Below, one piece after another: positions 34,601 to 42,666 of a stretch of 64,000 nt of DNA. The stretch covers positions 558,001-622,000 of the forward strand of contig JADKBM010000004.1 in assembly GCA_016715115.1 (NCBI GenBank), given 5' to 3'. Within the stretch, counting starts at the first letter, position 1, and each line of letters starts with the position of its first letter. The position numbers were made by a program, and so were the translations under genes. The notes beneath the pieces were generated by a model. It was given only the letters and a program-made list of their open reading frames with translations, searched no databases and was not told the DNA's origin. This DNA is from Acidobacteriota bacterium. Lineage in GTDB: Bacteria > Acidobacteriota > Blastocatellia > Pyrinomonadales > Pyrinomonadaceae.

Positions 34601-35368
34601 ACGGTGGAATTCGAAGAGCGCCCCGCGCCATTTGTTCGTGCCGCCGCGGGTAATGAGCGAGATCTGAGCGCCTGACGAACGGCCCTGATTTGCATTCGGG
34701 TTGGTCGTCGTGATGCGGAACTCTTCGATCGACTCCGCCGTGATGCGAAGAATCGACGAGAATGCCGCGCCGGTCTGCTGATCGTTGACGTCGATGCCGT
34801 CAAGCGTGATATTCGCCTGGTCGCTGCGGCCGCCGGAAACATAACCTTCCTTGGTTACGCCGGGCTGCAGGCTGAGCAGGTCGGGGATGTTGCGCGAGTC
34901 GGTCGGCAACTGCTGGATCTGTTGGGCGACAAAGTTGTTGCCAACCGTCGCATCCTGCGTATTGATGACCGATTCAATGTCGCCGCCGGTCACATCGACA
35001 ACCGCCGAAACCTCACCCGGCTCGAGTGAAATATTCACCGCGATGGTCGAGTCAACCGATGCTTTGACCTCTCGCTTGATCACTTTCTTGAACTTCGCCG
35101 CTTCGACCTCGATCGTGTAAGTGCCGGGAAGGATCGAAGAAAAAGCGTAGACACCGTCACTATTGGTCGTGACAGTTCGCGAAAATCCGGTGTCGGGATT
35201 CGTCAGTTTGACAGTCGCCCCCGGAACGGCCGCGCCGACCTGGTCCGTGACGGCGCCGTTGATGCTCGTCGTTCCCGACTGAGCGCTGACGCTGATGGCC
35301 ATCAGAACGGCGAGAGTCAATGCGGTTAGAGCCGCGAATGACCGTTTGATAAAGTTGCTCCTAATCAT
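31625..35368 (-). CDS. TonB-dependent receptor, Oar-like, with N-terminal carboxypeptidase-regulatory domain
   Basis: 1247 residues from the ATG at 35368, which has a GGAGG box; a 17-residue upstream extension is not needed. Signal peptide RSFAALTALTLAVLMAISVSA. Then a transthyretin-like CarboxypepD_reg domain (res. ~32-115: INGAVTDQVGAAVPGATVKL, SDGVYAFSSILPGTYTIEVE), a plug domain (QQIQQLPTDSRNIPDLLSLQPGV, then GGRSDQANITLDGIDVND) and a very long 22-strand-type barrel ending in an aromatic C-terminus (MQFGLRYSF). Such Oar-like outer-membrane proteins are numerous in Acidobacteriota and are thought to import or bind large substrates; ligand unknown. Long AT-rich leader and a strong terminator suggest a separately regulated gene. 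Confidence 0.93.
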   Translation of the reverse strand: MIRSNFIKRSFAALTALTLAVLMAISVSAQSGTTSINGAVTDQVGAAVPGATVKLTNPDTGFSRTVTTNSDGVYAFSSILPGTYTIEVEAAKFKKVIKREVKASVDSTIAVNISLEPGEVSAVVDVTGGDIESVINTQDATVGNNFVAQQIQQLPTDSRNIPDLLSLQPGVTKEGYVSGGRSDQANITLDGIDVNDQQTGAAFSSILRITAESIEEFRITTTNPNANQGRSSGAQISLITRGGTNKWRGALFEFHRPELGSANNFFNNAAGRYTSADFAVQNGTAVAGDERVPRPNLKRNIFGGAIGGPILKDKLFFFYSYEAYRERQSISVVRTVPTASLGRGELKFIGSTGALVTLTRAQLDAIFPVVLMNPASIAVLADAARKYPVNDNSVGDELNTGGYRFNAPAPVDLNTHIARFDWNISENQSLAFRANYQQDSSLQARYLPDTISPEFWSHPTGFGASHNWTINNHKVNNFRYGFTRQAFTSGGDSTENGITFRFVFQPKAFSNALSRITELQNFTDDFTWIAGQHTFQFGGNVRLISNKRESLASAYDFATANPSFYESSGRVLDRPITAAGFTVPASSRTSVQNAVSALIGRFSQYNGNFNYDISGNILPTGTSIVRNFATEEYDSYFQDIWKPFRNLTLTMGIRYALSRPVYEKDGLQVVPNQRLGDYFERRAASAAAGTAFNELIQFELGGPKNNAPGFYSMDWNNWQPRVAAAWSPNFKNKILKAIFGGENEATFRGGFAMTNDYFGQQLAVTFDGLTTLGFTTSDSIAANTYNVTTNPAPRFTNFGQSIRTLPNISAPNRFLTPADEDQRIESSLDQTLVSPQHYTWSFTYGRQLPKGMYVEATYTGRKAKNLLATRDIMALNNLVDRVSGMDWYTAAGRLHDLRAANTPIENVAPIPYFERLFPGLGGAYTGEAFTSTQEVYALVARDWFDILDWTYVQLLIDDDPNGTNLWRNHFFHPQYAAFSAFSTVAKSDYHGGSLSFRQRLGNTLSYDVNYTFSKSFDNASGLQTAGTYGSAFILNPLRPDDNYSLSDFDVRHVVNANFILEMPFGKGRQFFSNMNSVADAFLGGWQLSGIFRWNTGLPTQTPFDSAQWATNWNVQSNGVRVRPVNGTVVRSTGNIFSDPIGAYQSFRNARPGETGDRNVLRDPGYSAMDMGLSKSFNMPWEGHKLQFRWEVFNITNTQYFQTTNVTRGSLGLGQDPEITEPSSEFGKIFTDIQGQPRRMQFGLRYSF

Positions 35369-35568
35369 AGTGCCTCCTTGAGATTTGAATATGGACAATG
35401 GCTGATGCAAATATGACAATTATGCGGAAACGCATTTTGCGTTCCACGGCACCCGGTGGCGAAAAAGTCAACAAAATCCAAACAAAAGCGGATGTCCGAC
35501 GAGAACGTAAAAAGAAAAAATTTGAAACTTTGTATGAAATTCAAATTTTCGGGCGAAATCGCTGTCGA

Positions 35569-35598
35569 ATTATAACTGCAAATTACTGATTAATCCAA
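35569..35598 (-). promoter_or_regulatory. Candidate promoter of the TonB-receptor gene with long leader
   Basis: On the minus strand TTGGAT, 18 bases, perfect TATAAT (35574-35569). This leaves a leader of roughly 190 nt before the ATG. The leader contains an AT-rich inverted repeat (AAATTTGAA ... TTTCAAATTT, about 35517-35553) followed by a T-run. The promoter overlaps the 3' end of the flavoprotein gene. Confidence 0.45.
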
Positions 35599-36512
35599 CA
35601 AAAAATTGACTTTACAGCGGTCGCGCCGGCGCCCACCGCGGAGCTTATCGTCGGGGCTGCGGGATTGGCGCAATCGCCGATCGCGTAAACGCCAGTCTCC
35701 GAGGTTCGGCCTTCGGAATCGACGCAAATGTAGCCCGCCGGATCCGTGTTGATCTGACCCTTAATGAGTTCCGTGTTGGGTTCGACCCCGATCCGAATGA
35801 GAACCGCGTCAGCGGCCACGGCCTCTGTCCGACCGTCGCGAAGACCGCGCAAACACACCGATTCGACGACTTCCGTGCCGACGATGCGTTCGACTACCGT
35901 ATCGGTCAACATACGAACATTCGGAAGCCGGAGCGCGGGAGCCAGGAATTCGTCGCGCGCACTGAAATTCGATCGGCGATGGACGAGCGTCACGGTTGCC
36001 GCATTCGCCGCCAGTATATGGACGTTTTCGAGCGCTGCGTCGCCGCCGCCGATGATCACGACGTGCTTGCCCCGGACGGCTTCGGCATTCCGCTTGCCTG
36101 AGTCGATGACACCGCGCCCGGCGAACTCCGCCTCGCCATCGACTCCCAAACGCCTCCGTCGTACGCCGGTCGCGAGAATCAATGCGCGGCCATTCACTTC
36201 GTCCCCATTCGCCAATGTTGCCGCGCGGCGGGCCGCGTCGATCGCACCAACGCCGGCTCCGGTTCGGATCGACAGGTTTCGCCCGGCGAGTTGGCGCAGA
36301 AAGATATCGCGCATTTCGCGGCCGTTTTCAGCCTCGATCCCGAGATGATTTTTGATCGGATTGTAGGTTTCGAGGAGTTGTCCGCCGGGTTCGCCCGAAC
36401 GCTCGAGAACGATCGCCGAAAGTCCGAGTTCGTCGGCCCACATCGTCGCCGACAGACCAGCCGGTCCGCCGCCGATGATGACGATGTCGAATTGTACGTT
36501 TTTGGTTGACAT
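35583..36512 (-). CDS. NAD(P)/FAD-dependent oxidoreductase, thioredoxin-reductase fold without redox CxxC
   Basis: 309 residues from MSTKNVQFD. FAD motif IVIIGGGPAGLSATMWADELG, GGQLLETYNPIKN, NAD(P) motif HVVIIGGGDAALENVHILA and C-terminal GVYAIGDCAN match the TrxB fold. The active-site segment that is CATC in thioredoxin reductase reads GVIDSGKRNAEAVRGKH, so no dithiol is present and it cannot reduce thioredoxin by the usual route. It is better compared with the ferredoxin/flavodoxin-NADP reductases of TrxR type or other CxxC-less flavoproteins. Last gene of a minus-strand group with the lipase and phosphoesterase genes (56-base gap to the lipase). Confidence 0.85.
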   Translation of the reverse strand: MSTKNVQFDIVIIGGGPAGLSATMWADELGLSAIVLERSGEPGGQLLETYNPIKNHLGIEAENGREMRDIFLRQLAGRNLSIRTGAGVGAIDAARRAATLANGDEVNGRALILATGVRRRRLGVDGEAEFAGRGVIDSGKRNAEAVRGKHVVIIGGGDAALENVHILAANAATVTLVHRRSNFSARDEFLAPALRLPNVRMLTDTVVERIVGTEVVESVCLRGLRDGRTEAVAADAVLIRIGVEPNTELIKGQINTDPAGYICVDSEGRTSETGVYAIGDCANPAAPTISSAVGAGATAVKSIFCWINQ

Positions 36513-36568
36513 AGACGGTCGCCTCATTGTCAATCAAATTGATCGGGTGACGCAAGACGCGACGCACC

Positions 36569-37450
36569 TCACGGCAGTTCGGCGAGACCGCGGGCGATCG
36601 CGAGATAGACGTCTTTGACGCGTTTCTCATAGCTCGCTCTTTGATTCGCATAACCTGCACCAAGAAGTGGGCTTACGGCTTCCTGCCAGTCCCACCAGCC
36701 AACCTGGTTGAGATGATCTGCCGGAATCGGAAACTCGTTTCGCCTAATCGGTTTTCTCTGTCCGCCTGATCCTGCGAGTTCGCTTTTCCACCGCTGCGAC
36801 CGCGCCGAGACCAGTCCGTCGTTCGCACCGTCAAGCGCTCTAATCGCAAACCACGAAGGAAGCAGCGGAAGGAACACGTTTCGGCTCTTCTGCGAGCTCG
36901 CGAATGTTTGATAGAAAACGGCATTTTCGGCTTCGGCGTCTTCCGCCCGACGGTTGAATTCATCGCACGCCCCGGTCGTCAGATCACGAAAACCGTCGAG
37001 GTCGATATTGACCGCTTTTTCGAGGGCTTCGATGAGCATCGTTCCGCCGTTCGCAATTACTTGATCGGCGAGGACAGTTCCGAGATGCGGTGTCCCGATC
37101 GTCGTCAAACTCGCCACGCGCCCGGCCATTTCGAGATCGACGATCATTCGCCGCGCGTCGAGCCCGCCCATACTGTGCGCGATGATGTGGACTTTTTCGG
37201 CGCCGGTCCGATCGATGACACCGTCGACCCGCAGTTTCAGTTGTTCGGAACGAAGCTCCAATGATCCGGCGAAATCGACATTGGTGTTGAAAACCTCATT
37301 GAATCCGTGGTCGTTCAGGTAGGTTCTGATGTTTCGAAAGTACTGAAACTGATCGTCAAGCGGATTAGGCGGCAGACCGATCTCGGCGGCGAGCAGTTCA
37401 CGAAGTATGTCGAAGCGCGCAATTCCGTGGGCTAGGATTATAGGGAACAT
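36569..37450 (-). CDS. Alpha/beta-hydrolase, bacterial triacylglycerol-lipase-like
   Basis: 293 residues, no signal peptide. FPIILAHGIARFD at the start is the oxyanion-hole HG region of family I lipases. Nucleophile Ser93 lies in AHSMGG, followed by TTIGTPHLGT. Acid Asp lies in DGANDGLVSARSQRW and His in PADHLNQVGWWDWQ, giving a complete catalytic triad in the order and context of Pseudomonas-type lipases. The absence of a secretion signal suggests a cytoplasmic or membrane-associated role on lipids or polyesters. It starts ten bases after the stop of the phosphoesterase gene, so the two are likely cotranscribed. Confidence 0.85.
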   Translation of the reverse strand: MFPIILAHGIARFDILRELLAAEIGLPPNPLDDQFQYFRNIRTYLNDHGFNEVFNTNVDFAGSLELRSEQLKLRVDGVIDRTGAEKVHIIAHSMGGLDARRMIVDLEMAGRVASLTTIGTPHLGTVLADQVIANGGTMLIEALEKAVNIDLDGFRDLTTGACDEFNRRAEDAEAENAVFYQTFASSQKSRNVFLPLLPSWFAIRALDGANDGLVSARSQRWKSELAGSGGQRKPIRRNEFPIPADHLNQVGWWDWQEAVSPLLGAGYANQRASYEKRVKDVYLAIARGLAELP

Positions 37451-37460
37451 ATAGATCTCC

Positions 37461-39257
37461 TCAGCTGATCTTGATCGGGGTTTCGATCAATTCGGGCTCG
37501 AACGGCGTTGCCGGCCGGCACTTCTCGCCGTCGTCGATCCATTTTCGCGGCACACGTTCTATCTTGAATGGATAAATCGTGAGTCCGCCTTCGCGGTCGA
37601 TATGAAGCCGCAGAAAATTCTTGAAATCCTGGATCTTGAGCGCCGAAAACGCCTCGTTGTCGTGGCGGCCGAATATATGGAGCGAGACGAAAAGATAGAT
37701 TCCCATCAGCAACGATCCGATGAAATAACCGCCGACCGCGCCGACACCGACAACCGAAGCAAACCAACAAAGATTCGCCCGGGTCGCGTGAGCAGCGCGA
37801 TACGCCACATAACCTCCGGGCGTCGTGCCCATAAATTTCAACGCCAGAAAAAAGGCGAGCCAGCCGAGAATGAACGCCGCTGTCAGATGCGCGAGCGCGT
37901 GCTGGAATCCGCCGATCCATTTTTGAAACCGGGAATTCGAATCCGTAAAGAAGATCAGTCCGCCGATCAGAAGCACGACCAGGAGCAACGAAAGTGGCTC
38001 TTCGACCAGACGGTCGATGGTCGCGCGGAAGAGCGTCGTCCAATCGAACGCGCCGCGCGCATCGCCGTGAATCAGAAGCGCCAGGATCGGATAGACGATC
38101 GCCGTGAAAATTCCGAAGGTTTTGTTTCGCCAACCGAAGCCAAAGAGGTTGAACCAATCAAGTCCCCTCGATGTCGCGGCGTCCGGATACTCCTTTTCGA
38201 GCGTGAAGTCGTTTTCCGACTTTTCCTTTCCGGCAAACGCGGCATCGAAATCGAAATCGTGGGTCGGATGAAGAAAAGCGCCGCCGCCGCCCGCCGTGAT
38301 CTTCTGCGTCCGCTCGCCGTCTTCGGATTCGAACCGGCGGTAATGATGAAGGTCGCCGGCAAGATAGAGCCGGATCTTCGGAGGATCGTCGGGATGGATC
38401 TTGGTTGACGTCAGCGTCCTTTCGAGGCGTTCGAGAGTTTCCTCTTTCTTCTGGAAGAAATCGGTCATGTTCCGGTACTTCAAGGCCTTGACCCAAAACG
38501 GCTCGGGCACACAGAGAATGATCCGGTCCCCCGCTTCGAATTTTGCCGCGATCGACTCGAAGTATTGAAGCTGGCGGACGTCGAGATTATGCGAAAGCTG
38601 GAGATCCGCGCCGATCAACCACCATTTTCCCGGAAGTTTCAAAGCAAAATAACTGCGCTTCTGACGTGTTACCCAGGCATTCGCAAATCTCCGGCAATTA
38701 AACAGATGAGTGCAGAAGATCTTGTAAAACGACACCAGACTGTCGTACCAATCGTGGTTTCCGGGAAGCGCAAAGACGTGCGGTTCGACTCTTAAATCGG
38801 CGTTCGGGCCAAACTCGGCGGCAGGATCCCCGACGGACGCAAAGGCCGTACGATATGGATTCGTGAGGCGGTTCTCATACTCTTCGGACGTCGCCGTCGG
38901 ATAAACCTGATCGCCGCCGAAAATCAAGACTTCACCCCGCGGGAGAGTCTCGTCGTCAACACTCAGGCTTTTTTGCGCCAACGAATAGGCGACCGCGTAG
39001 GTCGGATTCCAACCGTCGCCGACGTCGGCCACATAATCGATCCAGATCTCGTTTCGCAGATCGGTCGTTTCCTCGAATTCCCCGACGGTGGTGCGTTTGA
39101 GAAGAACCGAGTAGTCAAAGAACTTTCCGTAAGACGACGGCGCATTCACCAACCGCGGATCCGCGTTCTCGCCGATAATCGTCGAAAATGCCGTCTTCTT
39201 GGCCGTCCGAAGCAGTTGCATCGGGTTATACCATTCGACCATTCGCGCTTTTGCCAT
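37461..39257 (-). CDS. Metallophosphoesterase with C-terminal multi-pass membrane domain
   Basis: 598 residues from MAKARMVEWYN; a longer frame (46 more residues) lacks any conserved look. Calcineurin-like phosphoesterase motifs: VADVGDGW, LIFGGDQVYP, ALPGNHDWYD and LYLAGDLHHYRRFE, so both metal sites look complete. After ~residue 350 come about six hydrophobic segments (FGIFTAIVYPILALLIHG, LSLLLVVLLIGGLIFF, LTAAFILGWLAFFLALKF, WFASVVGVGAVGGYFIGSLLMGIYLFVSLHIFG) and a soluble C-tail. The phosphoesterase domain has no signal sequence, so it is probably cytoplasmic and membrane tethered. Substrate unknown. First gene of the group with the lipase and flavoprotein. Confidence 0.82.
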   Translation of the reverse strand: MAKARMVEWYNPMQLLRTAKKTAFSTIIGENADPRLVNAPSSYGKFFDYSVLLKRTTVGEFEETTDLRNEIWIDYVADVGDGWNPTYAVAYSLAQKSLSVDDETLPRGEVLIFGGDQVYPTATSEEYENRLTNPYRTAFASVGDPAAEFGPNADLRVEPHVFALPGNHDWYDSLVSFYKIFCTHLFNCRRFANAWVTRQKRSYFALKLPGKWWLIGADLQLSHNLDVRQLQYFESIAAKFEAGDRIILCVPEPFWVKALKYRNMTDFFQKKEETLERLERTLTSTKIHPDDPPKIRLYLAGDLHHYRRFESEDGERTQKITAGGGGAFLHPTHDFDFDAAFAGKEKSENDFTLEKEYPDAATSRGLDWFNLFGFGWRNKTFGIFTAIVYPILALLIHGDARGAFDWTTLFRATIDRLVEEPLSLLLVVLLIGGLIFFTDSNSRFQKWIGGFQHALAHLTAAFILGWLAFFLALKFMGTTPGGYVAYRAAHATRANLCWFASVVGVGAVGGYFIGSLLMGIYLFVSLHIFGRHDNEAFSALKIQDFKNFLRLHIDREGGLTIYPFKIERVPRKWIDDGEKCRPATPFEPELIETPIKIS

Positions 39258-39643
39258 AGATGGATGTCTCCAGCAATCCTCATATACTGAATGCGTTTCC
39301 GACACGAAACCTGTCAATTGTCGATCGAATTCTTGGGAGAATCGCCGTGAATGATGGGTTTTGCGAACCGTTGATCCGCAGTTCGAGAATACCACTCTTT
39401 GTCAATCAGTCGGTGTCAATAATTGTCACTTGCGCACTTTATTGTTATTCCATTATGCTTTCCAGATTTTTTTTCGCCGCCTAATTCGAACAAATACATA
39501 GACTTAGCTGGTTCAATGAAAAAGGCGGGCGCGTGGCACTCATATTGCTCTCGGAGGAGGATTGTAACTGCGCCCTCTGCGTCGTTTCCCCAAAAAGTAA
39601 TCCGAAATTTCAACTTCAGCTTAGACGCTTCATTGCCAAACAT
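39258..39643. other. Divergent intergenic region upstream of the chemosensory operon
   Basis: 386 bases with no supported gene. It contains three copies of TGTCAAT (39312, 39400, 39414), the last inside a near-palindrome GTGTCAATAATTGTCAC (39413-39429), and AT-rich DNA around 39421-39475. A perfect orphan ribosome-binding-like GGAGGAGG occurs at 39553-39560 without a usable start after it. It probably holds the promoters of both flanking genes, but no box is convincing. Confidence 0.5.
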
Positions 39644-42112
39644 ATGAGACTAGAATTCGAATCAAACACGTCCGCGTTCCCACTCGTTGAAACCGATACC
39701 GTCAACGAATTCGCGCCGTCCGAAGGCGAACAAATTCTCCGCGCCGGAGTCAAGGCTGCCCAGGAAGGCCGCCGTTCCGAGGCCAAAGCGCTGCTAATGC
39801 GCGTTACGGAGGTCGAACCGGAGAATGAGAACGCTTGGCTTTGGCTGGCGTCGATAAGCGAGTATCCGGAAGAACTGCTCGTCTTCCTGAACAATGTTTT
39901 GCGGGTCAACCCGGAAAACGCGCGAGCTATCGAATGGAAGAAAGCAACCAAATCGCTGCTTGCAAAGACGCTTGTTCAGCGCGGCGTTGACGCTTCGAAA
40001 GAGGACCGTAAGCACTTCGCCCGGCAGTGCTTCGAACAGGCCATCGATCACGATTCCGAAAACGAACTTGCGTGGCTATGGCTCGCATCGGTTGTCGAAT
40101 CGGAAAGCGAGAAAGCGCAGATATTCGAAAAGGTCCTGAGTATAAATCCCGAAAACGAAACGGCGCTCGAATCCGTGCGCTCGTTCCACGCGGAGCGCGC
40201 CGCCGAGGTTCTTCGCGAGGCGGTTCGCGAAGCGATCGAGGGTCATCACTCCGCCGCACAACAGATGCTGGCCATCGTCCTCGACGAAAACGACTCACTC
40301 GAAGACGCGTGGGTCTTGAAGGCACATCTCGCGACTTCATTTGAGGAACGCGCCGAGAGCCTGCTTAAGATCAGGACTCTCAACCCCGAAAACGAAATGG
40401 CCCGCGCGTGTCTCGCCTCGTGGCGATCGATGGTCGAAAACTCGGATACGAGCAAGTTCTCGGACGTGGAATCGGATGCGCCGGAGACTTTTCTGGCACG
40501 CGAGGAATGCCCGCAGGCGGAAGTCGATGCAAGTGAAAACGTCGAACAGTTCGACGACGCGCATACGTCATTTGAGAATGGCCTCGACAGTGAACCAGAA
40601 GAAGTTTCGGAGAGTTTCGGTGCAGTTGAAGAATATGCGGCGCCTGACAGTCCGACCCAGGATCTGAACTCGATCCCGAGTTTCGTTTATCAACCGGTCG
40701 AATCGCTTGACGATGAATCGAACGATTCGAAGAGTGAGGATAAGGGTTTTGCAATCGCGGGCCCCGACTTCGAAAACGGACTCGCGGCCGAGATCGAAGC
40801 TGAAGAAACTGAAATGAGCGCAGCGTTCGACGCTTTGCTCCGCACATCGTCACCTGACCGGGAATCTGCGGCCGACGTCGCAGTTAACCCCGACAGCGGC
40901 TTCGATTCGTACTCCGACGACCAAGCGATGCAGGAAGTTCCGAAAGATGAAGCCGAATGGAAAAACACTTCCCCCGAGGTGTTCGTCGGCTACGTTCCGA
41001 AAGCGCCGATCGAACAATCGAATGAAGCCCTATCGGCGAACGACGGCGATCAGCCTTTCGAGCAATTCTCCCCCGCCCCCGAAGATCACTTTGAATCAGC
41101 GCCCGTGGCGGCGGACGAGGACCCGCGTTTCGAGTATGTCGCGGAAATGCCGAATTTCGAGGAAACGCCGGAACCCACGTATTTCGAGGAAACGCCGGAA
41201 CCCGCATATTTCCACCAGGCTCCGGAGTCGGCTTTCTCTGAACCGACGCGACAAAAAGACTGGGAAACGTATGAGTCGGAGTCGGTTGCCGAACCGATGA
41301 GCTTTGACGCGCCCGAGACCACGGTCAGCGAGCCGGAAGCCCCGATGCCTGAGCCGATCGTGGAAGTCAAAAACGAACTGGCGCTCTGTCCGTTCTGCAA
41401 CTCCGAGAATGAAAAACTATCTTTCTCTTGTGCCTCGTGCCACGCCTTGCTCAGCCTGACGGATCTTGAAAGCGTTTTCAATCACAATGAAATCAATCAA
41501 GAGATCATTGCCCAGGCGGTCGCGAGTTTCGAACGTGAGCACGAGAGCTACGGCCTGAATGCCGACCAACTCGCCTCGCTCGGAATCGGCCACGTGAATC
41601 TCAAGAACTACCGCCAAGGCTATATGTATCTGCAAGAGGCGGTTCAGGCCAATCCGAGCAACGTCGTTCTCGACGCCCAGGTCAACTCGTTTGCGATACG
41701 CCTCGCAGAACTTGAAAAACAGCAAAGCGCGCAGGAATCGATGTCAAAGAACCGCAGGATCCTGGTGGTCGACGACAGCCCGACGGTCCGCAAGCTGATC
41801 TCGAGCAAACTCGAAAAATGCGGCCATGAAGTTGTCTGCGCCATCGACGGGCTTGACGCACTTGAGAAGCTGAACGGCTTGACGCCGGATCTGATCTTGC
41901 TCGATATCACGATGCCGCGGATGGATGGTTATCAGGTTTGCAAGTTGATTCGAAACAACGCCGAGATGAAAGACGTTCCGGTGGTAATGATCTCCGGCAA
42001 GGACGGATTCTTCGACAAGGTTCGCGGTCGAATGGCCGGCACGACGGACTACATCACCAAACCCTTCGGCCCTGAAACACTGATGAAGACCGTTGAAAAC
42101 TACCTGAGCTAA
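39644..42112 (+). CDS. TPR - zinc-ribbon - receiver protein (PilG/PilH-like response regulator fusion)
   Basis: 822 residues from MRLEFESN. Residues ~25-270 are TPR-like repeats with a striking ENxxAWLWLAS motif at least twice (EPENENAWLWLASI, DSENELAWLWLASV). Residues ~270-590 are a long acidic, low-complexity region with short repeats (EETPEPxYF). Next come a four-Cys zinc ribbon (CPFCNSEN...CASC), another short TPR stretch, and a C-terminal receiver domain (RILVVDDSPTVRK, phospho-Asp in LILLDITMPRMDGY, Lys in YITKPFG). The single response regulator of a chemosensory operon; the output is presumably protein-protein contact since no DNA-binding domain is present. Ends two bases before cheW. 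Confidence 0.85.
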   Translation: MRLEFESNTSAFPLVETDTVNEFAPSEGEQILRAGVKAAQEGRRSEAKALLMRVTEVEPENENAWLWLASISEYPEELLVFLNNVLRVNPENARAIEWKKATKSLLAKTLVQRGVDASKEDRKHFARQCFEQAIDHDSENELAWLWLASVVESESEKAQIFEKVLSINPENETALESVRSFHAERAAEVLREAVREAIEGHHSAAQQMLAIVLDENDSLEDAWVLKAHLATSFEERAESLLKIRTLNPENEMARACLASWRSMVENSDTSKFSDVESDAPETFLAREECPQAEVDASENVEQFDDAHTSFENGLDSEPEEVSESFGAVEEYAAPDSPTQDLNSIPSFVYQPVESLDDESNDSKSEDKGFAIAGPDFENGLAAEIEAEETEMSAAFDALLRTSSPDRESAADVAVNPDSGFDSYSDDQAMQEVPKDEAEWKNTSPEVFVGYVPKAPIEQSNEALSANDGDQPFEQFSPAPEDHFESAPVAADEDPRFEYVAEMPNFEETPEPTYFEETPEPAYFHQAPESAFSEPTRQKDWETYESESVAEPMSFDAPETTVSEPEAPMPEPIVEVKNELALCPFCNSENEKLSFSCASCHALLSLTDLESVFNHNEINQEIIAQAVASFEREHESYGLNADQLASLGIGHVNLKNYRQGYMYLQEAVQANPSNVVLDAQVNSFAIRLAELEKQQSAQESMSKNRRILVVDDSPTVRKLISSKLEKCGHEVVCAIDGLDALEKLNGLTPDLILLDITMPRMDGYQVCKLIRNNAEMKDVPVVMISGKDGFFDKVRGRMAGTTDYITKPFGPETLMKTVENYLS

Positions 42113-42114
42113 AA

Positions 42115-42618
42115 ATGGAAAACCTCACTCTCAGCGTTAATGCCGATATTGATCTTTCCTCGGTTCTGGACCTCAACGACCCGGACGAAAACATCGGTTC
42201 AGTTTCGGAATGTGAAAAATTCGTCGTCTTTCAAATCGAGGGCGAGTTTTTCGCACTTCCGGCGGTTGCGGTCAAAGAGGTTGCCCATCCGCTTCCGTTG
42301 ACCCATTTGCCTGATTCGCCGACCTGGCTCCAAGGGCTTTCGAACCTGCGCGGCGACATCGTTGCGATCGTTAATTTCAACCTGGGAAAGTCGGCGCCTC
42401 GAATTACTCCGAAGTCAAAGATCGTGATCTTCAAAACCCCGCAGTTCGACACTTTGGTCGGAATCCTGGCAGACAAGATCTCCGAGATCGTCGCGATTCC
42501 GGGTTCTTCGATCGAGCGGACCGAAGATCCGAACATTCTCGCGCGAGCCACTATCAACGGAAACTCCATCGGATTGTTCGACATCGACCGGTTTTTTGCT
42601 TCAATCACCAAAACCTAG
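42115..42618 (+). CDS. CheW-like coupling protein
   Basis: 167 residues. After a ~35-residue acidic extension, the CheW fold is evident: KFVVFQIEGEFFALPAVAVKEVAH, THLPDSPTWLQGLSNLRGDIVAIVNFNL, VGILADKISEIVAIPGSSI. It would bridge the methyl-accepting proteins and CheA encoded downstream. The family resemblance (PilI/CheW) is good. Two bases separate it from the receiver gene, so they are cotranscribed. Confidence 0.9.
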   Translation: MENLTLSVNADIDLSSVLDLNDPDENIGSVSECEKFVVFQIEGEFFALPAVAVKEVAHPLPLTHLPDSPTWLQGLSNLRGDIVAIVNFNLGKSAPRITPKSKIVIFKTPQFDTLVGILADKISEIVAIPGSSIERTEDPNILARATINGNSIGLFDIDRFFASITKT

Positions 42619-42666
42619 GCGCACTCGGCGTATCAGATCCAATCGAAACTCGCTTCGGAGACACTT

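Noticed and set aside
35583..36512. Calling the flavoprotein thioredoxin reductase (trxB)
   Set aside because: The redox-active CxxC is absent.
39533..39643. Upstream GTG start of the TPR-receiver gene (37 extra residues, Cys-rich)
   Set aside because: The extra residues look non-coding; ATG at 39644 gives a natural N-terminus. The GGAGGAGG at 39553 has no start after it.
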